From contig JBFGCA010000059.1 of NCBI GenBank assembly GCA_041567315.1, forward strand, positions 1 to 28,703: DNA of 28,703 nt, given 5' to 3'. The notes beneath the pieces are model-generated. The model was not told the DNA's origin. It saw only the letters and a program-made list of their open reading frames with translations, and did no database searches. A program made the position numbers and the translations under genes. The first letter of the stretch is position 1, and each line of letters begins with the position of its first letter. The stretch is from JBFGCA01 sp041567315 (GTDB lineage Bacteria; Acidobacteriota; Thermoanaerobaculia; Multivoradales; JAHEKO01). Shown one piece after another: positions 7,210 to 12,674 of this stretch.

Positions 7210-8631
7210 TCAGACGAGAGCAGCCTGCTCATCGGAGGGTTCCGCTCAGCAGTACCAGGGCTCCGTGAGGTACGGGACCGTCGCGGCCGGTAGCGCCTGG
7301 TCGAGGGTGGCGCGCCGCAGGCCCCCGCTGGTGCCGCGACCGCTGGCCCGCTCGGCGAGCTGCCACACCTTGGCGAAGATCCGGCGCCGGTCGTGCCCGG
7401 CCTGGAGGCCCTGCCGGACCGCTGCGTTGACCGCCTCGAACAGCCGGTCCACTCTCGGCTCCGGATGGTCCCAGGCGTAGCACAGCGCCTTCTCGTCATA
7501 CCCTTTGATGACGTCTCTCGTCTCTTGTAGCTCGAGCAGCCGGGAGCCCGTCGGGATCAGTAGGCGGATGGCGTACTGGATGGGAGCGACGTTGTCCACG
7601 AGCTGCTCCTCGGCCAGGACCTCCAGTAGCTCCATATAGCCCTCGATCGTCGTCCACGGCGTGAACGTGACGAAGGTCGGGTTCAGCACCAGCTCTAGCT
7701 CGCGGAGCCGGCGCACCGCCAGCAAGAAATCCCCTCGCGTATGCTGCTTGTCGAAGATCTCCAGGATCAACGGCTCCAGAGATTCGACGGCACTGGTCAC
7801 GAAGCTGCAGCCGGTCTGCTTGAGGACCGGTAGCAGGTCCACGTGGCGGACGAGATGCTCGACCTTGATCGTGACGTCGTAGCTGACTTGTGGCATCTCA
7901 TCGTGCAGGGCGCGAACGATGCTGAGGCCGTGAGTGGGTCCGTTGAAAAAATCCGGGTCACCGAAGGTGACGTGCTCGGCGCCGGCCTGCACCTGCTGGC
8001 GGATGTCGTTGAGGACGACGTCGCGCTGGACGATGCGGAAATTGCCGTTGTAGATCGGGACGATCGGGCAGTGGCGACAGAGATGCTTGCAGCCGCGGCT
8101 GGCCTCGGTGTAGGCAACCACCCGGCGCTCAGGTCCGCACTGGAGCTGTGCATAGCGGTAGAGCCGCGGCAGTCCGCTGCGATCGGGTTTCCGAAACTGG
8201 TGCCGATCCAGCGAGATGCGAGCCTCGGCGAATCCCGCGGAGCCGCCGTCCCGATCGCCGCTCAACCGCTCGGCCAGACGGGCGAGGTCGGCCTCGAACT
8301 CACCACCCAGGATGGAATCGGCGCCCAGCCGGCGCAAGTAGCTCTCGTTGACCGGGGCGTAGAGACCGTAGAAGCAGAGATGTGCGCGCGGGTTGAGCTT
8401 GCGAAGCCGAGGCACCAGCGTGGCGGCCAGGCGTGTAGCCGTGTGCATCGGCACGTAGACGCCGATCAGGTCCGCATTCTGGACCGCTCTGGGATCGAGC
8501 CGCTCGATGGCCAGATCGTGGCAGGAGACCTGGGCTCCTACCTCTTTCAGCCAGGCCGCCGGTGATGCAAGACCGAACGGTTGACGCCCCAGCTCGTAGG
8601 TCGAGATCAGAACTGCCTTCAGCTGCGCCAC
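7210..8631 (-). CDS. Radical SAM selenoprotein, CUAEP-tail type (TGA at 7246-7248 read as Sec)
   Basis: A radical SAM enzyme with a B12-binding-like Rossmann domain at about residues 1-125 (no DxHxxG cobalt-ligand motif) and the [4Fe-4S] motif C181-x3-C185-x2-C188 in RGCKHLCRHCP. Conventional reading ends after 461 residues at TGA 7246-7248 with ...EPWYC. Reading this codon as selenocysteine (residue 462) gives the tail CUAEPSDEQAALV and ends at TGA 7210-7212, 473 residues in all. A SECIS-like hairpin follows directly. The name CUAEP/CCAEP-tail radical SAM (seleno)protein, which I recall from NCBI families, fits this tail exactly. The start is the GTG at 8629-8631 with little Shine-Dalgarno. 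It is followed by the ATP-grasp/GNAT and decarboxylase genes. The chemistry performed is unknown. A normal annotation would truncate the functional tail. Confidence 0.9.
7215..7234 (-). promoter_or_regulatory. Bacterial SECIS-like stem-loop after the in-frame UGA
   Basis: On the mRNA, 11 nt separate the UGA (7248-7246) from a hairpin: CGA, bulged U, GAGCA, loop GGC, then UGCUC and UCG. All eight stem pairs are Watson-Crick. The spacing, single bulged U in the 5' arm and GG in the tip match my recollection of the E. coli fdhF SECIS, which shares GCAGG-CUGC around its loop. Such elements recruit SelB with Sec-tRNA. Confidence 0.82.
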
Positions 8632-8669
8632 GGTGAAGAGTCGAGTCGCAGACGCCGACCCGCCGATCT

Positions 8670-8675
8670 ATTCTA
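8670..8675 (-). promoter_or_regulatory. Candidate -10 for the radical SAM operon
   Basis: TAGAAT on the minus strand in the 124-bp gap before the radical SAM gene. It would start transcription near 8663 and leave a leader of about 32 nt. No -35 consensus is seen. The operon might instead be read from the repressor promoter at 9681-9709. Confidence 0.3.
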
Positions 8676-8755
8676 GCCCGCCCGGCCAGGTCTCACCTGC
8701 GCTTTGCAGAGCGCGGCAGCCGGATCTAGCGTTTCTCTCTACGCGCAGATCGTCT

Positions 8756-9271
8756 TCAGCAGGCGCAGGCCTTCTTGCCCTCGGCGCACTGCAAGGCTTC
8801 GATGAACCGCCAGTGCTGCACTCGCCCGGCCACGCACGAGGTGATGCACGCCACCCGCGCCAGCTCGGCCTCGCTGGCCTTGGCGGCTCGAGCCTCGACG
8901 ATATGACCGGCGGCGCAGCGGCAGCCGGCTGCCAGGCACGCGGCCAGCTGCACGAGGTGGGTCGTCTTCTTGTCGAGAGCCTGCTCTTCGACCCGGTAGA
9001 ACGGGTTCTTCGGGGTCCGGTCGAGCAGCGAAGTGTAGGCGTCCTGGGCGACCTTGCCCACCGTGCAGGCGGCGGCGCAGGCCGTGCACAAGATCTCCTC
9101 GCGGCTCGCCCCGGAACCGATGGCCCGCTCGAGGGTGTCCCGGGCGCGATCGGTGTCGCCGGCCACCAGTTGGGCGGCCAGGGCGATGAGCTGTGTCTCC
9201 TTCGGGGGAAGCGTGTTGGGTTTGCAGGTCTTGAAGATCTCGTTTGCTTTCCGGCTAGCTACCAGTGTCAT
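8756..9271 (-). CDS. Double AhpD/carboxymuconolactone-decarboxylase-like protein with altered CxC site
   Basis: A 171-residue helical protein with two AhpD-like repeats. Repeat 1 (about residues 23-75) contains ALAAQLVAGDTDRARDTLERAIGSGASREEI without the catalytic cysteines. Repeat 2 (about 103-155) contains AAGCRCAAGHIVEARAAKASEAEL, in which the usual CxxCxxxH peroxidase/disulfide motif has become CxCxxxH. Further cysteines follow in CTACAAAC and ACITSC, and the chain ends KKACAC. A role in thiol redox or reactive-species reduction is plausible; the substrate is unknown. The ATG at 9269-9271 has a strong AAAGGAGG Shine-Dalgarno. It lies 99 bp downstream of the repressor on the same strand and 124 bp upstream of the radical SAM gene. 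Confidence 0.82.
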   Translation of the reverse strand: MTLVASRKANEIFKTCKPNTLPPKETQLIALAAQLVAGDTDRARDTLERAIGSGASREEILCTACAAACTVGKVAQDAYTSLLDRTPKNPFYRVEEQALDKKTTHLVQLAACLAAGCRCAAGHIVEARAAKASEAELARVACITSCVAGRVQHWRFIEALQCAEGKKACAC

Positions 9272-9322
9272 TCGGGGCCTCCTTTCTCAGGCCGCACCGT
9301 CCGGCAGTGTGTTGCGCGGCGC

Positions 9323-9347
9323 TATCCCCGACCCCCGGAAGGGGATA
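9323..9347. repeat. Inverted repeat between repressor and AhpD-like gene
   Basis: TATCCCC (9323-9329) and GGGGATA (9341-9347) flank an 11-nt centre. The half sites resemble the C-rich arms of the repressor operator at 9686-9706, so this may be a second binding site or an mRNA hairpin before the AhpD-like gene. Confidence 0.4.
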
Positions 9348-9370
9348 CTCCGCAGTGGAAAAAAGGGGGG

Positions 9371-9673
9371 TCATGTCTGCTTCAGCAGTGTCGAGAGCAC
9401 CTTGGTGACCCGATCGATGCGTTCGTTGGCGCCTTCGTCCGTGCAGCTGTTCACGCAGGCTTTCAACTCGTTGTCCAGCATCACGGCGGCGAACTTGTTG
9501 ATCGCCGCCTTGACCGCGGCGGTTTGGAGCAGGATCTCGTCGGCACATCGGCGCTCGAGCACCATTTGTCGCACCGAGCGAAGGTGTCCCTCGACGCGGG
9601 CCAGCCGGTCGGCCAAGCTCTTCTGGGTGGCCGGGTCGAGGTAGGTCCGCTCGGAGGCGGCTTTGACCGTCAT
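9371..9673 (-). CDS. CsoR/RcnR-family (DUF156) transcriptional repressor
   Basis: A 100-residue all-helical repressor of the CsoR/RcnR/CstR family. The core reads RLARVEGHLRSVRQMVLERRCADEILLQTAAVKAAINKFA. Candidate sensing residues are C43, E69, C73 and C77. The histidine that completes the Cys-His-Cys copper site of CsoR is replaced by glutamate in LDNELKAC, so copper sensing of the classic kind is doubtful; a different metal or persulfide sensing (CstR-like) is possible. The ATG at 9671-9673 is chosen because only about 20 residues precede the conserved core, as usual; a longer frame back to 9880 is rejected. A promoter with an internal operator lies directly upstream, so the mRNA is probably leaderless and autoregulated. 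The AhpD-like gene follows. Confidence 0.92.
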   Translation of the reverse strand: MTVKAASERTYLDPATQKSLADRLARVEGHLRSVRQMVLERRCADEILLQTAAVKAAINKFAAVMLDNELKACVNSCTDEGANERIDRVTKVLSTLLKQT

Positions 9674-9680
9674 GGTAGAG

Positions 9681-9709
9681 AGTGTACATCCCCCCAGGGG
9701 GGATGTCAA
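9681..9709 (-). promoter_or_regulatory. Promoter of the CsoR-family repressor gene
   Basis: On the minus strand a perfect TTGACA (9709-9704) and TACACT (9686-9681) are separated by exactly 17 bp. Transcription should begin at about 9674-9675, one or two bases before the ATG at 9673. The operator palindrome fills the spacer. Confidence 0.75.
9686..9706. promoter_or_regulatory. Operator for the CsoR-family repressor
   Basis: A perfect 21-bp inverted repeat with arms ACATCCCCCC and GGGGGGATGT around a single A. C-run/G-run dyads of this kind are typical CsoR/RcnR-family sites. It spans the promoter spacer and the edges of both boxes, the right place for autorepression. Confidence 0.8.
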
Positions 9710-9742
9710 GCGTCTTTCCTGGCGCGGGCCGTGGGAGCTCTC

Positions 9743-9748
9743 TTGACA
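9743..9748 (+). promoter_or_regulatory. Possible -35 box for the globin gene
   Basis: A perfect TTGACA on the plus strand lies 135 bp before the globin ATG. The 17-bp-spaced -10 (CAGAGT, 9766-9771) is poor, so promoter activity is uncertain. It starts 34 bp beyond the repressor promoter on the other strand. Confidence 0.25.
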
Positions 9749-9882
9749 GGGGGCGTCGCGACCCGCAGAGTCGCGGGCAAAGGTCACCACCGCCGCTCCC
9801 GACTCCGCCCCCGCATCGGCGAGGGCGAGAGCAGGATGGTCCTGGGGAAGCGGCTGGTGCGTGCTATCTAGGAGGAGCAAGG

Positions 9883-10362
9883 ATGAAAAAATGGTCGCTC
9901 TCGGCTCTGGTGCTGGTATTGACGCTCGCGGTCGCCTCGCCGGCGGTGCTGGCCGGTCCCCAGGACGACGAGGATTCGGACCAGCCCTCGCTGTACGACC
10001 GGCTGGGCGGGGTCTATCCGATCGCCCTGGTGGTCGACGACCTGATCAACCGCGTCGCCGTGAACGAGGTGCTCAACGCCAATCCGGCGGTCTACGCGGC
10101 CCGCGCGCCGGAGCGCTACCCGGGGCTCAAGTTCCAGCTCACGGCGATGGTCTGCCAGGCCACCGGCGGCCCCTGCGAGTACACCGGCAAATCGATGAAA
10201 GAGGCCCACGAGGGCATGAACATCAACGGCGAGGAGTGGGCCGCCCTGGCCGCCGACTTCAAGGCCAGCCTCGACAAGTACGGCGTCCCCGAGGCCGAGC
10301 AGAAGGAGCTGTTCGCCATCGTCGAATCGACCCGCGGCGACATCGTCGCCTCGTCCGAATAG
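9883..10362 (+). CDS. Group 1 truncated hemoglobin with signal peptide
   Basis: A 159-residue protein. Residues 1-24 form a signal peptide (MKK, hydrophobic core, ending VLAG). The rest is a two-over-two globin: LYDRLGGVYPIALVVDDLINR at the N side, LKFQLTAMVCQATGGPCEY (C91 and C98), and the proximal heme histidine H109 in MKEAHEGMNI. Truncated globins bind O2, NO or sulfide, or act in redox; export to the periplasm is less common than cytoplasmic location. The ATG at 9883 has a strong AGGAGGA Shine-Dalgarno; longer upstream frames are rejected. It diverges from the CsoR-family repressor and may share its control. Confidence 0.92.
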   Translation: MKKWSLSALVLVLTLAVASPAVLAGPQDDEDSDQPSLYDRLGGVYPIALVVDDLINRVAVNEVLNANPAVYAARAPERYPGLKFQLTAMVCQATGGPCEYTGKSMKEAHEGMNINGEEWAALAADFKASLDKYGVPEAEQKELFAIVESTRGDIVASSE

Positions 10363-10398
10363 CCGTCACAGCCGAACGGTCGGCAGCCGCCGTGGTCG

Positions 10399-10416
10399 GG
10401 GGTGGAGTCCCACCCC
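10399..10416. terminator. Hairpin between convergent globin and comM genes
   Basis: GGGGTGG and CCACCCC pair with an AGTC loop in the 67-bp gap between two convergent genes. No T-run follows on either strand, so it is at best a bidirectional, non-canonical terminator. Confidence 0.35.
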
Positions 10417-10429
10417 TGGTTGCGGCCTG

Positions 10430-11953
10430 TCAGTCCGGCAGCCGGCGGTCGAGGGTGCGGTACTGGATGGCCTCGGCGACGTGGGCGGCGGCGATGCTGT
10501 CCTGGCCGGCGAGGTCGGCGATGGTGCGGCTGACCTTGAGGATGCGGTCGACCGCGCGGGCGGAGAGGCCGAGGCGGTCGAAGGCGACGTCGAGCAGCGA
10601 CTGGGCGGCGGATTCCAGCCTGCAATGCCGGCGTAGGCGGGCGCTCCCGAGGGCGGCGTTGCAGGGGGCCGGGGCGTGGCGCGGGAAGCGCAGCCGCTGG
10701 CGCTCGCGGGCGGCGGCGACGCGGGCCGCGACCTCGGCGGTCGAGTCGCCGGGCGGGCCGTTGATCTCGGCCAGCGACAGGGCCGGCACCTCGACGTGGA
10801 GGTCGATCCTGTCGAGCAGCGGGCCCGAGACCCGGCCGCGGTAGCGGATCACCTCGTTGGGGGTGCAGCGGCACTCGTGGCGCGGGTCGCCGAGGTGGCC
10901 GCAACGGCAGGGGTTCATGGCAGCGAGCAGGGCGAAGCGGGCCGGGAAGGTGAGGCTCGCGCGGGTGCGCACGACGGTCAGCCGGCCCTCCTCGAGCGGC
11001 TGGCGGAGCGCCTCGAGGGCGTCGCGGCGGAACTCGGGCAGCTCGTCGAGGAACAGCACCCCGCCGTGGGCCAGCGAGGCCTCGCCGGGGCGCGGAATGC
11101 TGCCGCCGCCGACCAGACCGGCCGTGCTTACGGTGGCGTGCGGGCTGCGGAAGGGGCGCCGCATCAGCAGCCCCGCGGGCGGGGTGGCGGCGGCCAGCGA
11201 GTGGATCTTGGTGACCTCGATCGCCTCGGTGCGCGACAGCGGCGGCAGCAGGGCAGGCAGCCGGCGGGCGAGCATCGTCTTGCCACAGCCCGGCGGGCCG
11301 ATGAAGAGCAGGTTGTGACCGCCGGCCGCGGCGATCTCGAGCGCTCGCTTGGCGCCGTCCTGCCCGCGCACCTCGGCGAGGTCCGGGACGGCCGGCGACG
11401 GGTCGTCGGCCACGGCCCCGGGCCGGGCGGCCTCCAGGGTGCGGGCGCCGGTCACGTGCTCGACGGCCTCGGCCAGGCCTTCGAGTCCGAGCGGCACGGC
11501 GCCGGTCAGCACCGCCGCCTCGCCGGCGTTGGGGGCCGGCAGCAGCAGCTCGCGCACCTCCAGGCGCCGGGCGAGGTCGGCGATCGCCAGGCCGCCGCGG
11601 ATCGGGCGAACGGTGCCGTCCAGCCCCAGCTCGCCGCAGAACAGCCGGCCCTCGAGCACCGAGGCCGGGAGCTTCCCGTAGGCCACCAGGGTGGCCAGGG
11701 CGATCGCCAGGTCGAGCTGGTTGCCCTCCTTGCGCACGTCGGCCGGGGCGAGATTGACGACCACCGCCTGCGGGGTGAGCTCGAAGCCGCAGTTCTTGAT
11801 CGCCGCCCGCACCCGCTCGCGGCTTTCGCGGACCGCGGTGTCGGGCAGCCCGACGATCTGGGTCTGGGGCAGCCCGTTGCGCACGTCCACCTCGACCTGG
11901 ATCGGGCGGGCGTCGATCCCCCAGGGGGTGGCGGAGAGGGCGCGGGCCAGCAT
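10430..11953 (-). CDS. comM: YifB/ComM family Mg-chelatase-like AAA+ ATPase
   Basis: A 507-residue member of the YifB/ComM family; ComM is a hexameric helicase that extends branch migration during natural transformation. The N-terminal Lon-like domain reads ARALSATPWGIDARPIQVEVDV and IVGLPDTAVRESRERVRAA. Then come Walker A GPPGCGKT (about residues 219-226), Walker B VLFLDELPEF (about 299-308), a zinc-like cysteine cluster NPCRCGHLGDPRHECRC, and the C-terminal SARAVDRILKVSRTIADLAG. Length and order match the family. The ATG at 11951-11953 is chosen over the upstream ATG at 12019 because family members begin at MLARALS; the extension is basic and unconserved. It faces lemA divergently with a gap of 101 bp. 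Confidence 0.95.
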   Translation of the reverse strand: MLARALSATPWGIDARPIQVEVDVRNGLPQTQIVGLPDTAVRESRERVRAAIKNCGFELTPQAVVVNLAPADVRKEGNQLDLAIALATLVAYGKLPASVLEGRLFCGELGLDGTVRPIRGGLAIADLARRLEVRELLLPAPNAGEAAVLTGAVPLGLEGLAEAVEHVTGARTLEAARPGAVADDPSPAVPDLAEVRGQDGAKRALEIAAAGGHNLLFIGPPGCGKTMLARRLPALLPPLSRTEAIEVTKIHSLAAATPPAGLLMRRPFRSPHATVSTAGLVGGGSIPRPGEASLAHGGVLFLDELPEFRRDALEALRQPLEEGRLTVVRTRASLTFPARFALLAAMNPCRCGHLGDPRHECRCTPNEVIRYRGRVSGPLLDRIDLHVEVPALSLAEINGPPGDSTAEVAARVAAARERQRLRFPRHAPAPCNAALGSARLRRHCRLESAAQSLLDVAFDRLGLSARAVDRILKVSRTIADLAGQDSIAAAHVAEAIQYRTLDRRLPD

Positions 11954-12054
11954 CACCCCCGAGAGACGGCGGTAACGGGCCCGATCTCGCTGCCGGCCGG
12001 TGGTAAGGTCTGCCTTCACGCGGTTGGAGCCGTTTCCGCAAGGAGGAGGCAGAG

Positions 12055-12663
12055 ATGGGCAAAGTGGCGATCGGATGTCTCGCCGTGCTGCTGGTGGCAG
12101 CGCTGGCGGCCGGGCTGTTCGTCGCCGGGCAGTTCAACGGCCTGGTCAGCGCCCAGGAGGGGGTGGGGGAGAAGTGGGCCCAGGTCGAGACCGCCTACCA
12201 GCGACGCGCCGATCTGGTCCCCAACCTGGTGGAGACGGTCAAGGGCGCCGCCGACTTCGAGCAGGAGACCCTCAACCAGGTGATCGAGGCGCGCAGCCGG
12301 GTGGGCACCATCCAGGTCGAGGACGCCGCCAGCCTGATCAACGACCCCCAGGCGCTGGCCCGGTTCCAGGAGGTCCAGGACTCGCTCTCCTCGGCGCTCC
12401 AGCGGCTGCTGGTGGTGGTCGAGCGCTATCCGGAGCTGCGCTCGGTGGCCGCCTTCCAGGACCTGATGGTCCAGCTCGAGGGGGCCGAGAACCGGATCGC
12501 CGTGGCGCGCACCCGGTTCAACGAGGCGGCGCGCGAGTTCAACGTCCGGGTCAAGCGCTTCCCGACCCGCTGGCTGGTCGAGGCGCTGGGCTGGCAGTTC
12601 GAGGACAAGGCCTACTTCACCTCCCAGCCGGGCGCCGAGGAGGCCCCCAGGGTAGAGTTCTAG
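12055..12663 (+). CDS. lemA: LemA family protein
   Basis: A 202-residue LemA-type protein. One N-terminal membrane segment (about residues 5-24, GCLAVLLVAALAAGLFVAG) precedes a long helical domain with the family landmarks YQRRADLVPNLVETVKGAADFEQ, ALQRLLVVVERYPELRS and ENRIAVARTRFNEAAREFN. LemA proteins are membrane-anchored, with the helical part usually outside the cell membrane; their biochemical role is unsettled. The ATG has an excellent AAGGAGGAGG Shine-Dalgarno. Its usual partner genes (TPM domain or peptidase HtpX) are not adjacent here. It converges with the histidine kinase gene with an 11-bp gap. Confidence 0.93.
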   Translation: MGKVAIGCLAVLLVAALAAGLFVAGQFNGLVSAQEGVGEKWAQVETAYQRRADLVPNLVETVKGAADFEQETLNQVIEARSRVGTIQVEDAASLINDPQALARFQEVQDSLSSALQRLLVVVERYPELRSVAAFQDLMVQLEGAENRIAVARTRFNEAAREFNVRVKRFPTRWLVEALGWQFEDKAYFTSQPGAEEAPRVEF

Positions 12664-12674
12664 CGAAGTGCAGG

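Noticed and set aside
8720..8760. TGA after KKACAC in the AhpD-like gene as selenocysteine
   Set aside because: Only nine codons (RRSARREKR) would follow before TAG, with no conserved-looking tail and no good SECIS-like stem.
10116..12137. Long minus-strand frame overlapping comM
   Set aside because: It is a second frame over comM, dominated by Arg/Pro/Gly; comM itself is fully supported.
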